A DNA stretch of 64,000 nt from Pseudomonas saponiphila (GCF_900105185.1 NZ_FNTJ01000001.1:1003501-1067500), one strand, 5' to 3'; positions 26,795-37,279 are shown, numbered from the stretch's first letter. The notes: generated from the letters alone by a model not told the origin. Numbers and translations: made by a program.

Positions 26795-28117
26795 TTAGAA
26801 GACGTTGATCGGGTAGTCGATGATCACTCGGTATTCATCGGTGTCGTTATCCAGCGCGCCGTAACCGTTGCCGCCACGGTTGGTCGCCCATTGCAGGCGT
26901 ACGGCGAGGTCCTTGGCGCTGCCGCCCTGGACCACGTACTTCAGATCCAGATCGCGTTCCCAGTGCTTGGCGTTCTTGCCGTCGGCACTGTACCAGGAGG
27001 CGTAGCCACGGCTTTGCGGATCGACCTTGGTCAGGTCCAGTTCACCGCGGGAGTAGGACAGCGACGAAGTCAGGCCCGGCAGGCCGAGGCCGGCGAAATC
27101 GTAGGCGTACTTGAGCTTCCACGAGCGCTCGTTGGGGCCGTTGAAATCCGAGTATTGCTGGGAGTTGTCCAGGTAGATGCTGTCGCCTTGAGCGATGTAG
27201 TCGAATGGCGTGTTGCCGTTGACCCGCTGGTAGGCGGCAGTGACGCTGTGACTGCCCACGCCGACGGTGAAGTGCAGGCTGTAGGTGTTGTTGTCGATGT
27301 TGCCCAGCAGGGCCTGGCCGGTGTCCTGGGTGTGATAGAAGTGCAAGCCAGGGTTGAGGCTGACCAGGTCGTTGACCGCGTAGGTGTAGTCCAGGTCGTA
27401 GTAGTACTGGTTCCAGATGTCCTTGAGTTCGGCGGCGTAGAGATTGCTGGTCAGCCCCGGAACGCCGCTCCAGGCCACCCCGGCCCAGTTCAGGTGCCGG
27501 CTCTCGTCGCCATCGCGCAGGCTGCCGTAGGAGCTGCCGATGCGTTTGTGTCCGCTCTGGTTGTAGGGTTTGGTGAAGCTGGCCTGGCCGCCCTCGAGCA
27601 TCCAGCCGTCGAAGCTGCGGTTGGTCAGGCTGACGCCGCGGAACGTCTGCGGCAGCATGCGGCTCATGCCGCCGGCAATCACCGGGTTGTTGAGGAACAG
27701 GTCGCCGGCCTTGAGCTCGGTGTCGAAGGCTCGCATCTTCAAGGTGGCGCCGGCGGTGGAGAACGCTCCGGGCGCTTTTCCGTTGCCATCGCTGATGGGC
27801 AGGATGCTCGAACTGTCGGTGCCGCCACCGCCATCGAGCTTGAGGCCGAGCATGGCATTGGCATCCAGGCCGAAACCCACGGTGCCCTGGGTGTAGCCGG
27901 ACTCGAAGACACCGAGCAAACCCTGGCCCCACTCGATGTTGTCATCCGCCTGCTGCTGGCGGTTGCGGTTCATGTAGTAGTTGCGCGCATTGAGCTTGAG
28001 GCTCGAACCGGCGATGAAGCCTTCGTTCTTGCTCTCTTCGCCGGCCTGGGCCGAGGCGGGGATCGTTGCAGCGATTGCAATGAATAGTGGGCTGATTCTC
28101 AGCGTGGTCCTGAACAA
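26795..28117 (-). CDS. OprD-family outer-membrane porin
   Basis: A 440-residue porin with a cleavable signal peptide (cleavage near ASAQAG, residue 26) and an N-terminus [20 protein letters not shown] typical of the OprD/Opd family; it ends in aromatic [10 protein letters not shown], whose C-terminal Phe is the outer-membrane insertion signal. The family forms 18-stranded channels for small organic acids, amino acids or peptides. The substrate cannot be told from sequence alone; the closest named types may be OprE or OprQ. Monocistronic, with its own terminator. Confidence 0.92.
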   Translation of the reverse strand: MFRTTLRISPLFIAIAATIPASAQAGEESKNEGFIAGSSLKLNARNYYMNRNRQQQADDNIEWGQGLLGVFESGYTQGTVGFGLDANAMLGLKLDGGGGTDSSSILPISDGNGKAPGAFSTAGATLKMRAFDTELKAGDLFLNNPVIAGGMSRMLPQTFRGVSLTNRSFDGWMLEGGQASFTKPYNQSGHKRIGSSYGSLRDGDESRHLNWAGVAWSGVPGLTSNLYAAELKDIWNQYYYDLDYTYAVNDLVSLNPGLHFYHTQDTGQALLGNIDNNTYSLHFTVGVGSHSVTAAYQRVNGNTPFDYIAQGDSIYLDNSQQYSDFNGPNERSWKLKYAYDFAGLGLPGLTSSLSYSRGELDLTKVDPQSRGYASWYSADGKNAKHWERDLDLKYVVQGGSAKDLAVRLQWATNRGGNGYGALDNDTDEYRVIIDYPINVF

Positions 28118-28214
28118 CGTGTAGCTCCTTTGGTGAATGAACTTGGATTTTTATTGTGAATTCGCGAGTTGCTTGCTCTGGGCCCGACGCCTCGGGCGCG
28201 GGTTCTTGCATGGC

Positions 28215-28243
28215 AAAAAAAAGCCGCTGAAGTCAGCGGCTTT
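28215..28243 (-). terminator. Terminator of the small exported-protein gene
   Basis: Stem AGCCGCTGA/TCAGCGGCT (28222-28230 and 28233-28241), two-base loop; on the minus strand it is followed by an eight-T run. Confidence 0.85.
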
Positions 28244-28307
28244 AAGACAACTTGCTCCGGGGTTGAAAGCAGAGAAGTTGTCGAGGGAAACGAGTCGGTA
28301 GCGCGGA

Positions 28308-28532
28308 TCAGCTGTCTTTTCGAGCGTCGCTCTGGCTTTGCTCGGCCGTGACTTTCTGGGCTTGCTGACTGTTTTGCTGCTGGGCGGCCTGGGCGATCTG
28401 GGCTTGTTCGAAGGCGGCGGCGCGTGCGGCATTTCTGGCCACGAATCCCTGGGATTCCTCGGCCATGGCCATTGGCACCACGAACAGGGAAGACAAAACA
28501 AAGGCGCTGGCGATACCCATACTGTTGGACAT
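28308..28532 (-). CDS. Small exported Ala/Gln-rich protein, function unknown
   Basis: A 74-residue product with a clear signal peptide (hydrophobic run about 8-20, probable cleavage after AMA near residue 24). The mature part of about 50 residues is polar, rich in Ala and Gln, and probably a single helix (AAAFEQAQIAQAAQQQ). It has its own terminator. I do not recognise the family; it could be a small periplasmic stress or metal-related protein given the two-component system upstream, but that is only proximity. Confidence 0.65.
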   Translation of the reverse strand: MSNSMGIASAFVLSSLFVVPMAMAEESQGFVARNAARAAAFEQAQIAQAAQQQNSQQAQKVTAEQSQSDARKDS

Positions 28533-28646
28533 TTCTGAAGACCTTCTTGCGGAGCAAGTTCAATTCGGTGCGACAAAAATATAACCAGTGGGCTGCAGGA
28601 AAAAGAGTCGAACAGGATAAGGACTGTTACCAAAAAAACAACAGTT

Positions 28647-28666
28647 GCTGCTGGCTTGCCAGCGCA
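28647..28666 (-). repeat. REP-like palindrome
   Basis: GCTGGCTTGCCAGC at 28650-28663 is the reverse complement of the REP core at 39718-39731. Single copy. Confidence 0.55.
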
Positions 28667-28741
28667 AGCGTCATATCGTCTTGCAGCGGATGTGTTGACG
28701 TCTTCGCTGGGCGGCCAGCCGGCGCCTACAGAATCCGCCAC

Positions 28742-30106
28742 TCAGAGAGGCAGATAGAGCCCAAAGGTATTGACGCCCCGGTCGCTGCGCACGAAAACGT
28801 CGCCACCGTGCATCAGGGCGATGGCCTTGACGATGGCCAGCCCCAGGCCATGGTTGGCGCCGCTGTTGCTGCGCGAGGCGTCGACCCGGTAGAAGCGCTC
28901 GAACAACCTGGGCAGGTGTTCACTGGCAATGCTCTGGCCCGGATTGCTCACGGCGATCGTCACCTGATGTTCCTGCACCTCGATCCGTACTCGGATCACT
29001 TCGCCCGCCGCCGTGTGCTGCACGGCATTGCTCAGCAGGTTGATCAGGGCCCGGCGCAGGTGGGCAATCTCGATCCGCACCTGGGCATCGCCCTGGACCT
29101 CGACCCGTACCTGGGCGTCTTCGAGGATGAAATCCAGGTAGTCCAGGGTGGTGGCCACTTCCGCCGCCAGGGAGGTGCTGGTGAGCTTGGTGGCCTTGCT
29201 GCCCTGGTCGGCGCTGGCCAGGAACAGCATGTCGTTGACGATGGAGCGCAGCCGTTCCAGTTCTTCAAGGTTGGATTGCAGCACTTCGAAGTAATGCTCC
29301 GCCGAGCGGCCACGGGTCAGGGCCACCTGGGTCTGGCCGATCAGGTTGGTCAGCGGCGAGCGCAGTTCGTGGGCGACGTCGGCGTTGAACGATTCCAGGC
29401 GTGAGTAGGCCTGCTCGACCCGTTCCAGGGTGGAGTTGAAGGAGTTGACGAACTGGCTCAGCTCCGGGGGCAGGGGCGAGAGTTGCAGGCGCCCGGACAG
29501 CCGTGGCGGTGCCAGGCGCTGGGCCTCCTGGGACAGCTTGATCAGCGGCTTGAGGCCGATCCGCGCTACCCAGTAACCCAGGGCCGAGGCCAGCACGACG
29601 CCGACGATGGCCAGGCCGATCAGCGCCATCAGCAAGTGGTGCTGGGTCTGGTGAAAGGTGTCGGTCTCGATGGCGATCAAAAAGCGCAGGGGCGGGCGTT
29701 GTTCCTTGGCCGGCAACTGGCTGACCAGCACCTTCAACGGATAGGGATGGTCGCTCAGGTTCAGGTCGCGCATGCCTAACGGCCCTTCGGCGAATGCACG
29801 GATCTGCGGGTCCGGGTTGCCGTATTCATAACCGGCGTCGTCGCTCACCGCCCAGAAACGGATGCGCCTGTCTTCCTCGCTGAGCAGCTTGAGCTTGGCG
29901 TTGATCTTGGCCCAGTGTTCCGGATTGCCGTAGCGGTTCAGGGCCGACTCCAGCACGCTGTAGCGCGCGTCCAGCTCGGCTTCTGGCAGCAGCCCCAGGC
30001 CCTTGTCCACCTGTTGATAAAGGGCACCGCCAATCAGCAGGAAGATCAGCAGGGCCACCAGGGTGAACAGCCCGCTCAGGCGCAGGGCGATGGAGTTACT
30101 CGCCAC
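28742..30106 (-). CDS. Two-component sensor histidine kinase (MexMN-linked)
   Basis: A 454-residue membrane kinase: helix about 10-30, periplasmic sensor about 35-175, second helix near 180-200, HAMP, then the H-box NADVAHELRSPLTN (phospho-acceptor His), N-box NLLSNAVQHTA and G-box GLGLAIVKAIALMHGG. It resembles the CusS/IrlS heavy-metal sensor group. GTG at 30106 is chosen; it overlaps the regulator's stop by 11 bp, whereas longer versions would run far into that gene. It forms an operon with the response regulator and RND pump, matching PA1435-PA1438 order of P. aeruginosa as I recall. Confidence 0.87.
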   Translation of the reverse strand: MASNSIALRLSGLFTLVALLIFLLIGGALYQQVDKGLGLLPEAELDARYSVLESALNRYGNPEHWAKINAKLKLLSEEDRRIRFWAVSDDAGYEYGNPDPQIRAFAEGPLGMRDLNLSDHPYPLKVLVSQLPAKEQRPPLRFLIAIETDTFHQTQHHLLMALIGLAIVGVVLASALGYWVARIGLKPLIKLSQEAQRLAPPRLSGRLQLSPLPPELSQFVNSFNSTLERVEQAYSRLESFNADVAHELRSPLTNLIGQTQVALTRGRSAEHYFEVLQSNLEELERLRSIVNDMLFLASADQGSKATKLTSTSLAAEVATTLDYLDFILEDAQVRVEVQGDAQVRIEIAHLRRALINLLSNAVQHTAAGEVIRVRIEVQEHQVTIAVSNPGQSIASEHLPRLFERFYRVDASRSNSGANHGLGLAIVKAIALMHGGDVFVRSDRGVNTFGLYLPL

Positions 30107-30773
30107 TGCGGTTCTCCAGCACATACCCCATGCCGCGGATGGTGTGCAGCAGCTTGTGCTCGAAAGGTCCGTCGAGCTTGGCCCGCAGGCGCTTGATCGC
30201 CACTTCGACGACATTCGCGTCGCTGTCGAAATTGATGTCCCAGACCATCTCGGCAATCGAGGTCTTGGACAGGATCTCGCCCTGGCGCCGGGCCAGCACG
30301 CTGAGCAGCGAGAACTCCTTGGCGGTGAGGTCCAGGCGGGTGCCGGCGCGACTGGCCTTGCGGCTGATGAGGTCGATCCACAGGTCGGCGATGCTGATCT
30401 GTACCGGCTCGTGCCCGCCACTGCGGCGGGTCAGGGCCTGCAGGCGCGCCACCAGTTCAAGGAAGGAAAAGGGCTTGCCCAGGTAATCGTCGGCACCCTC
30501 GCGCAGGCCGCGAATCCGGTCCTCGACGCGCTCGCGGGCGGTGAGCATGATCACCGGAGTCTGCTTGCGCGCGCGCAATGCCCGCAGCACGCCAAAACCG
30601 TCCAGCCCGGGGAGCATGACATCCAGCACGATCACCGCGTAGTCGCTTTCCAGCGCCAGGTGCAGCCCCTCGATGCCATCCCGGGCCAGGTCGACGGTGT
30701 AACCCTGCTCGGTCAGCCCGCGGTGCAGATAGTCCGCGGTTTTTTCTTCGTCTTCGATAATCAGAACGCGCAT
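30096..30773 (-). CDS. OmpR/PhoB-family response regulator
   Basis: A 225-residue regulator starting MRVLIIEDEEKTADYL. Receiver domain with phospho-acceptor Asp in VIVLDVMLPG (near residue 51), switch Thr in MLTARE and Lys in YLGKPF; C-terminal winged helix ending near RGMGYVL. CopR/CusR-like. In-frame codons upstream of 30773 lie between this gene and the RND gene and are not conserved-looking. The stop overlaps the kinase start. Likely regulates the adjacent pump operon. Confidence 0.9.
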   Translation of the reverse strand: MRVLIIEDEEKTADYLHRGLTEQGYTVDLARDGIEGLHLALESDYAVIVLDVMLPGLDGFGVLRALRARKQTPVIMLTARERVEDRIRGLREGADDYLGKPFSFLELVARLQALTRRSGGHEPVQISIADLWIDLISRKASRAGTRLDLTAKEFSLLSVLARRQGEILSKTSIAEMVWDINFDSDANVVEVAIKRLRAKLDGPFEHKLLHTIRGMGYVLENRSGE

Positions 30774-30781
30774 GACCCGCC

Positions 30782-33700
30782 TCAGGTGTGGGTGTCCGGC
30801 AAAAGGGCTGGCCGGGGCCGGTGGAACAGCCGCTCGAGCCACAAGTATATGACTGGCGTGGTGAACAGCGTCAGCGCCTGGCTCACCAGCAGGCCGCCGA
30901 CCACGGCGATACCCAGGGGCTGGCGCAGTTCGGCGCCGGTGCCGTAGCCGAGCATCAGAGGCAGGGCGCCGAGCAAGGCGGCCAGTGTGGTCATGATGAT
31001 CGGCCGGAACCGGGTGATGCAGGCCTGGTAGATCGCTTCTTCGGGAGGCAGGCCGCCGTTACGCTGGGCTTCCAGGGCGAAGTCGATCATCAGGATGCCG
31101 TTCTTCTTGACGATGCCGATCAGCAGTACCAGGCCGATCAGCGCCATGATGGAAAAGTCCTGGCCACAGAGCCAGAGCATCAGCAAGGCGCCGAGCCCCG
31201 CCGAGGGCAGGGTGGAAATGATCGTCAGCGGATGCACGAAGCTTTCGTACAGCACCCCGAGAATGATGTACACGGCCACCAGCGCGGCGAGGATCAGGTA
31301 CGGCTGGCTGGCCAGGGAGCTCTGGAAGGCCTGGGCCGCGCCCTGGAAGTTGCCGCTGATGGCCGCCGGCATGCCGATCTCGTTCTTGGTCTGTTGCAGC
31401 AGGATCACCGCGTCCCCCAGGGCCACGCCGGGGGCCAGGTTGAATGACAGGTTGGCGGCCGGGAACATGCCGTCGTGAGCGATCGACAGCGGGCCGATGC
31501 TGGGCGCATCGAAACGCGCCAGGGCCGACAACGGGACCATGTCCCCGGTCAACGGCGAGCGCAGGTAGAAGTAGTTGAGGCTCTCGGCCTTGCCCCGTTG
31601 CTGGGTGTCGAGTTCGAGGATCACGTTGTACTGGTTGATCTGGGTCTGGAACTCGTTGATCTGACGTTGGCCGAAGGCGTCGTACAGCGCTTGGTCGACA
31701 TCGCTGGCGGTGAGGCCGAAGCGCGCGGCGGCGGTCCTGTCGATGTTGATGTGGGTGATGCTGCCGCCCAGTTGCAGATCGTTGGAGACGTCGCGAAACG
31801 CCGGGTTGCCGCGCAGTTTCTCGGTCAGGCGCTGGGTCCAGGTGGTCAGGGTCGGACCGTCGTTGCTTTTCAGCACGTACTGGTACTGGGCGCGACTGGG
31901 GCCTGAACTGAGGTTGATGTCCTGCCCGGCTCGCAGGTAGAGGACGATACCGGGCACCCGCATCAGTTGCGGGCGGATGCGGTCGATAAAGGCGCTGGCC
32001 GAGACATCCCGCTCGCTGCGTTTTTTCAGCGAGATCCAGAAGCGGCCGTTGGCGATGGTCTGGTTGCTGCCAGAGACGCCCACCGAATGGGAGAAGGCCT
32101 GCACCGCCGGGTCGGCGGCGACGATCTCGGCCAGCGCCTGGTGTTTCTTCACCATGTCCGGGTAGGAGATGTCCGCGGCGGCTTCGGTGGTGCCGAGCAC
32201 GAAGCCGGTGTCCTGCACCGGGAAGAAGCCCTTGGGAATCAGGATGTAGCCGGCAATGGCCATGCTCAGGGTCAGGCCGAAAATCCCCAGCATCAGTTTC
32301 TGCCGGGCCAGGGCCCGGCGCAGGACACGCTCGTAGAGGGCCAGCAGGCGCTCGCCGAAGCCCGGCTTGGCGTGGGCCGGGTGCACCGGGGCGCGCATGA
32401 ACAGGGCGGCCAGGGTCGGCGCCAGGGTCAGCGAGACCAGCACCGAAATCATGATGGTGGAGGTGGCGGTCAGGGCGAACTCCTTGAACAGCCGACCGAC
32501 CACGCCGCCCATGAACAGCAGGGGAATGAACGCCGCCACCAGGGAGAAACTGATGGACACCACGGTGAAGCCGATTTCACCAGCCCCCTTGATCGCCGCC
32601 TCGCGCATGCCGTCGCCGGCTTCCAGATGGCGGTGGATGTTCTCCACCACCACGATGGCGTCGTCGACCACGAAGCCCACGGCGATGACGATGGCCACCA
32701 GGGTCAGGTTGTTCAGGCTGAAGCCCATCAGGTACATCAGGGCGAAGCTCGCGGTCAGCGATACCCCCAGCACCGCGGAAACGATCAGGGTCGCCGACCA
32801 CTGGCGCAGGAACAGTGCCATCACCGCCACCACCAGCAGCACCGCGATCAGCAGGGTGATCTCCACCTCATGCAGCGAGGCGCGGATGGTCTGGGTGCGG
32901 TCCACCAGCACCTTGACCTGCACCGAGGCCGGCAGCATCGCCTCAAGGCCCGGCAGGGCGGCCTGGATGCGATCCACGGTATCGACGATATTGGCCCCCG
33001 GCTGGCGCGAGATCACCAGGTTGACTCCCGGCTGATCGCCGGACCAGGCCTGGACGTAGGCGTCTTCCGGGCCGCTGACCACCCGGGCCACGTCCTGCAG
33101 GTGCACCGCTGCGCCGTCCTTGTAGGAAACGATCAGTTGAGCGTACTCCTCGGGATCGAACAGCTGATCGTTGGTGGACAGGGTGGAGATGCTCGACTCA
33201 CCGTACAACGCGCCCTTGGCCAGGTTGAGGCTGGTCTGCTGGATCGCCAGGCGGATGTCGGCCAGGGTCAGGCCGATGGCCGCCAGCTTGTCCGCCGCGG
33301 CCTGGATCCGGATCGCCGGACGTTGCTGGCCGGTGATGTTGATCTGGCCGACGCCGTCGATCTGGCTGATCTGCCGGGCCAGCAGGGTTTCCGCGTAGTC
33401 GCTGAGCTCGGTGCCGGGCATCTGCGTCGAACTGATGCTGAGGATCAGCACCGGGCTGTCGGCCGGGTTGACCTTCCTCCAGGTGGGCAGGGTGGGCATG
33501 TCCTTGGGCAGTTTGCCGGCGGCGGTGTTGATCGCCGCCTGCACTTCCTGGGCCGCTGTATCGATGCTCTTGTTCAGGGTGAACTGCAGGGTCAGCAGGG
33601 TCGAGCCCAGGGCGCTGCTGGAGGTCATCTGGGTCATGCCGGGGATGGCACTGAACTGCACTTCAAGGGGCGTGGCCACCGAGGATGCCATGGTGTCCGG

Positions 33701-33877
33701 GCTGGCCCCGGGCAGGGAAGCGGAGACCTGGATGGTGGGGAACTCGGCCTCCGGCAGCGGCGCCACGGGCAGGCGCGGAAAGGCAACCGCTCCCAGCAAC
33801 ACCAGGGCAAAGGTCAGCAGCACGGTGGCGACTGGATGGTCGACGCACCAGGCGGATAGGGAGCCGTGCCCCTTCAT
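30782..33877 (-). CDS. mexN: RND multidrug efflux transporter (MexN/MdtC-like)
   Basis: A 1031-residue HAE-1-family inner-membrane pump with 12 expected transmembrane helices and two large periplasmic loops. It starts LSAWCVDHPVATVLLTFALV, and the proton-relay acidic pair is in VGFVVDDAIVVVENIHRH. The sequence is nearest in feel to MdtB/MdtC/MuxC types. The gene order membrane fusion - pump - regulator - kinase matches P. aeruginosa mexMN with PA1437-PA1438, hence the symbol; substrates (amphenicols in P. aeruginosa) are inferred. Its start overlaps the upstream gene by 4 bp; 8 bp separate it from the regulator. Confidence 0.85.
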   Translation of the reverse strand: MKGHGSLSAWCVDHPVATVLLTFALVLLGAVAFPRLPVAPLPEAEFPTIQVSASLPGASPDTMASSVATPLEVQFSAIPGMTQMTSSSALGSTLLTLQFTLNKSIDTAAQEVQAAINTAAGKLPKDMPTLPTWRKVNPADSPVLILSISSTQMPGTELSDYAETLLARQISQIDGVGQINITGQQRPAIRIQAAADKLAAIGLTLADIRLAIQQTSLNLAKGALYGESSISTLSTNDQLFDPEEYAQLIVSYKDGAAVHLQDVARVVSGPEDAYVQAWSGDQPGVNLVISRQPGANIVDTVDRIQAALPGLEAMLPASVQVKVLVDRTQTIRASLHEVEITLLIAVLLVVAVMALFLRQWSATLIVSAVLGVSLTASFALMYLMGFSLNNLTLVAIVIAVGFVVDDAIVVVENIHRHLEAGDGMREAAIKGAGEIGFTVVSISFSLVAAFIPLLFMGGVVGRLFKEFALTATSTIMISVLVSLTLAPTLAALFMRAPVHPAHAKPGFGERLLALYERVLRRALARQKLMLGIFGLTLSMAIAGYILIPKGFFPVQDTGFVLGTTEAAADISYPDMVKKHQALAEIVAADPAVQAFSHSVGVSGSNQTIANGRFWISLKKRSERDVSASAFIDRIRPQLMRVPGIVLYLRAGQDINLSSGPSRAQYQYVLKSNDGPTLTTWTQRLTEKLRGNPAFRDVSNDLQLGGSITHINIDRTAAARFGLTASDVDQALYDAFGQRQINEFQTQINQYNVILELDTQQRGKAESLNYFYLRSPLTGDMVPLSALARFDAPSIGPLSIAHDGMFPAANLSFNLAPGVALGDAVILLQQTKNEIGMPAAISGNFQGAAQAFQSSLASQPYLILAALVAVYIILGVLYESFVHPLTIISTLPSAGLGALLMLWLCGQDFSIMALIGLVLLIGIVKKNGILMIDFALEAQRNGGLPPEEAIYQACITRFRPIIMTTLAALLGALPLMLGYGTGAELRQPLGIAVVGGLLVSQALTLFTTPVIYLWLERLFHRPRPALLPDTHT

Positions 33878-35031
33878 GGCTTGGGCTCCCTTGCCGGCGC
33901 CTGCGGCGGGGCATCCAGCACCTGGACCCGGGAGCCGGGCTTGAGCCGCGACTGGCCGTCACTGACCAGCACATCCCCGGCCTGGACCCCGGTAATGATG
34001 TTCAGCTCGCTGTCCTGGTACAGCACCTGTACCGGTACGCTTTCCACCTGCTGGCCCTTGATCCGGAACACGAAGTGCTGATCCAGGCCACGCTGGACCA
34101 CCGTGGGCGGTACGGTCAGCGCACCCTGGTCAAGCGCGGTCTGGATCTTCACGGTCACCAGTTGCCCGGGCCAGAGCTTTTGCTGGGGATTGTCGAACTC
34201 CGCCTTGGCGCGCAGGGTCCCGGTGCTGGTGTTGATCTGGTTGTCGATCAGACTCAGATGGCCATTACCCAGCAGGGTGCCGGTCTTGTTGCTGTCGGTG
34301 CCCAGGTAAGCCTGGACCGCCGCCGGGTCCTGGGCGCGGACCAGTTGCTGCAGGGTGGGCAGCATCTGCTGGGGCAGGGAGAACTCGACGGCGATGGGGT
34401 CGATCTGGGTCACCGAGAACAGGCCTTGCGCGTCGCTCATGCGCAGGAAGTTGCCTTCGTCCACGCTGCGAATGCCCACCCGGCCAGTGACGGGCGAGCG
34501 GATCTGGGTGTAGGACAGTTGGACCTGCGCGGCATCGATAGCGGCCTGGTTGCCCTGGGCCGTGGCGTTGAGCTGATTGACCAGGGCCGCTTGCTGGTCG
34601 TAGGTCTGTTTCGAGACGCCGTCATCCACCGACAGCAGCTTGTAGCGCTTGAGGTTGACCTGCGCCACTTGCAACTGGGCCTGGTTCTGTGCCAGCTGGG
34701 CCTTGGCCTGATCCAGGTTGGCGCGGATCGAGCGGTCATCGAGGGTGGCCAGCAGGTCCCCGGCCTTGACCAGTTGGCCTTCCTTGACCAGCAAGCGGGT
34801 GAGGATGCCATCCACCTGGGGACGGATGATCACGCTGTGCAGCGAAAGCACCGTACCGATGCCGCTGACGTAGCGCGGCACATCCTGCTGGACCACCTGC
34901 ACCACTCGCACCGGGATTGCCGTGGGCGCGGCCAGCCTGGCGGTCACCGGCTTGTTGAGAAACCAGGCCGCGCCAGCGGTGAGGCCCACCAGCAGCGCTG
35001 CGGTCACGACGGTTTTCTTGGCAATGGGCAT
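33874..35031 (-). CDS. mexM: RND periplasmic adaptor subunit (MexM-like)
   Basis: A 385-residue membrane fusion protein linking the RND pump to an outer-membrane channel. N-terminal uncleaved helix (about 6-24, no lipobox Cys), then half-lipoyl motif VDGILTRLLVKEGQLVKAGD, a coiled-coil hairpin (about 100-165), the second lipoyl half IRSPVTGRVG, and beta-barrel and membrane-proximal domains. First gene of the operon. No outer-membrane factor gene is present, so it would rely on one encoded elsewhere, such as OprM. Confidence 0.86.
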   Translation of the reverse strand: MPIAKKTVVTAALLVGLTAGAAWFLNKPVTARLAAPTAIPVRVVQVVQQDVPRYVSGIGTVLSLHSVIIRPQVDGILTRLLVKEGQLVKAGDLLATLDDRSIRANLDQAKAQLAQNQAQLQVAQVNLKRYKLLSVDDGVSKQTYDQQAALVNQLNATAQGNQAAIDAAQVQLSYTQIRSPVTGRVGIRSVDEGNFLRMSDAQGLFSVTQIDPIAVEFSLPQQMLPTLQQLVRAQDPAAVQAYLGTDSNKTGTLLGNGHLSLIDNQINTSTGTLRAKAEFDNPQQKLWPGQLVTVKIQTALDQGALTVPPTVVQRGLDQHFVFRIKGQQVESVPVQVLYQDSELNIITGVQAGDVLVSDGQSRLKPGSRVQVLDAPPQAPAREPKP

Positions 35032-35254
35032 AGAGGTAGAACGCCGGGGGCAAGGGTGTCAGAGGTTGGCCATGATCTGTTGACAGTTATAGTCCGGCAA
35101 CCCGGTCAACAGCGTGACCGCCAGCTGTCAGCGCTGTCAGAAAAGTACCGTCCGGCCGCCGCGCCCCAGGTCAAAGATCGCGGGTGCACAGGTATACTGC
35201 CGGCCACTGCGGCCCGTTCCCTGGCGCGGATTATCCTTCTCCCCTGGAGCTTCC

Positions 35255-35500
35255 ATGACTTCCCCTGCACAACCTGCTGCGGATGACGGCCTGAGCGTCG
35301 ATCCCGCGGCCGCCCCGGCCACTCCTGAAACCGAGGCCAAAGCGGCGATTCCGGCGTTCAAGTTTCCTTTCAAGCCGTCCGAGTTCGCGCCGGCCAAGAA
35401 TGCCCAGCAGCCCTGGTACAAGAACGGCGTCAGCAACGGCCACACCAAGACCCCCGGCGCTGCGCCGCCCGGCACCCGTCGCTCCATGGGCAAACGCTGA
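35255..35500 (+). CDS. Small conserved-looking hypothetical protein
   Basis: An 81-residue product beginning MTSPAQPAADDGLS, low in complexity at first (Ala/Pro/Glu), then FPFKPSEFAPAKNAQQPWYK and a basic, glycine-rich end. No transmembrane or signal segment. The ATG at 35255 follows a CTGGAGC ribosome site 7 nt upstream; longer in-frame versions run into a non-coding-looking stretch. It is divergent from the MexM-like gene. Family not recognised; probably disordered. Confidence 0.6.
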   Translation: MTSPAQPAADDGLSVDPAAAPATPETEAKAAIPAFKFPFKPSEFAPAKNAQQPWYKNGVSNGHTKTPGAAPPGTRRSMGKR

Positions 35501-35657
35501 TATCGCCGACAATCGCAGACATTGCCCTGATTTGCGCTTTTTAATCGCAGTGATGGCTAATTGCTTTAAACCTGAGCTGGATCAGTATTCGTGGCATCAG
35601 TGCGCTTAGAGTCAGCAGCCCTGCCGACTCCTCCTAACAATTACGAGCGCGCTTGCC

Positions 35658-37241
35658 ATGAAGATCAACCTGCCGGTTACTGGGCGAAACGTGGACTTTG
35701 CCCCTGATGCGAACATCCTTTCGACCACCGATCTGACCAGCGCGATCACCTACGCCAATCCTGATTTCATCAAGATCAGCGGCTACACCCGCGAAGAACT
35801 GCTGGGCTCGCCGCATAACCTGCTGCGTCACCCGGACATGCCCGCGGCGGCCTTCGGCCATATGTGGCGCACGCTCAAGCGCGGCCGCTCGTGGATGGGC
35901 ATGGTCAAGAACCGTTGCAAGAACGGTGACCACTACTGGGTCAGCGCCTACGTCACCCCGGTGACGCGGGACGGTCAGGCGGTGGAGTACCAATCGGTGC
36001 GCACCAAGCCCAGCCCGCAACAGATCGCCGCCGCCGAGCAGGCTTATGCCCGGCTCAGGGAGGGCGGGCCTTCATGGTGGAGCCTGCTGCCGGTCATGAG
36101 CTTGCGCTTGCGCCTGTGGGCCGCCATCAGCGCCGGTTTTATCGGCAGTTTCGGAGTTTCAGCATGGCTGCTGCCCGAGTCCTGGATGCTCCAGGGCACG
36201 GTGATGGCTATGGGCTGGTGCCTGAGCCTGGTGGCGGTCGGTGTACAAATGCGCCCGCTGGATCGCCTGGCCGAGCGCGCCCGGCAGATCGGCGACAACC
36301 CCCTGAGCCAGGGCATCTACACCGGTCGTGCGGACGAGTTCGGACGTATCGAGTTCGCCCTGCAGATGCTCGAAGCCCAGGTAGGAGCCGTGGTGGGGCG
36401 GATTGGCGATGCTTCCCAGCGCCTGGCCGGGCATGCCGCGGAGCTGGTGGAGCATCTGCACAGCAGCCATAACAGCACCCTGGAGCAGCAGGCGGAAACC
36501 GATCAGGTGGCCGCGGCCATTCATCAGATGGCCGCCAGCGTGGCCGAGGTCGCCACCCATGCACAGCAGGCGTCTGAGGCCGCCGATCAGGCGGAGAGCG
36601 AAACCCGCGAAGGACATCAGCTGGTGGGTGAAAGCCGCAGCGCGGTGTTGCGCCTGGCCAGCGAGCTGGAGCGGGCCACCGAGGTCATCCATCAACTGGA
36701 AGGCCACAGCTCGGACATTTCCGGGGTGCTGGAGGTGATCCGCAGCATTGCCGAACAGACCAACCTGCTGGCCCTGAATGCGGCCATCGAGGCGGCGCGG
36801 GCCGGCGAGCAGGGACGTGGCTTTGCCGTGGTGGCCGATGAGGTGCGTGGCCTGGCCCAGCGGACCCAGGATTCCACCAACGAGATCCAGCGCATGATCA
36901 GCACCCTGCAAAATGCGGCACGCCATGCGGTGGAGGCCATGCAGCACAGCAGTGCGCACGTGGAAAGCAGCGTCGACCAGGCCCAGCGCGCAGCGGTGGC
37001 CCTGGACGGCATCAGCCAGCGGGTCAACCAGATCACCGAGATGAGCCTGCAGATTGCTGCGGCAGTGGAAGAGCAGAGCGCGGTCAGCGAGGACATCAAC
37101 CGCAACATCATCGGTATTCGCAATGCCTGCGAAGTGACGGTCAGTGCCGGCCAGCTCAGCCACGTCAACTCAGGCGATGTGGCCGGGCTGGCGGGGGACC
37201 TGCGCCAGCTGGCCCATGAGTTCTGGCACAAGCGTGGCTAG
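35658..37241 (+). CDS. aer: PAS-containing methyl-accepting chemotaxis protein (Aer type)
   Basis: A 527-residue receptor. The N-terminal PAS domain (about 10-115) has the Aer-like FAD-pocket run [17 protein letters not shown]; two hydrophobic segments at about 145-195 anchor the protein, then HAMP and a signalling hairpin with the MCP signature [20 protein letters not shown] and [14 protein letters not shown]. This is the aerotaxis/energy-taxis architecture, with no periplasmic sensor. Monocistronic. Other PAS-MCP paralogues exist in Pseudomonas, so the exact Aer paralogue is not certain. Confidence 0.85.
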   Translation: MKINLPVTGRNVDFAPDANILSTTDLTSAITYANPDFIKISGYTREELLGSPHNLLRHPDMPAAAFGHMWRTLKRGRSWMGMVKNRCKNGDHYWVSAYVTPVTRDGQAVEYQSVRTKPSPQQIAAAEQAYARLREGGPSWWSLLPVMSLRLRLWAAISAGFIGSFGVSAWLLPESWMLQGTVMAMGWCLSLVAVGVQMRPLDRLAERARQIGDNPLSQGIYTGRADEFGRIEFALQMLEAQVGAVVGRIGDASQRLAGHAAELVEHLHSSHNSTLEQQAETDQVAAAIHQMAASVAEVATHAQQASEAADQAESETREGHQLVGESRSAVLRLASELERATEVIHQLEGHSSDISGVLEVIRSIAEQTNLLALNAAIEAARAGEQGRGFAVVADEVRGLAQRTQDSTNEIQRMISTLQNAARHAVEAMQHSSAHVESSVDQAQRAAVALDGISQRVNQITEMSLQIAAAVEEQSAVSEDINRNIIGIRNACEVTVSAGQLSHVNSGDVAGLAGDLRQLAHEFWHKRG

Positions 37242-37279
37242 GCCGCCGCGCGGGGCGCCGGCCAGCCGCTGCGATTGGC

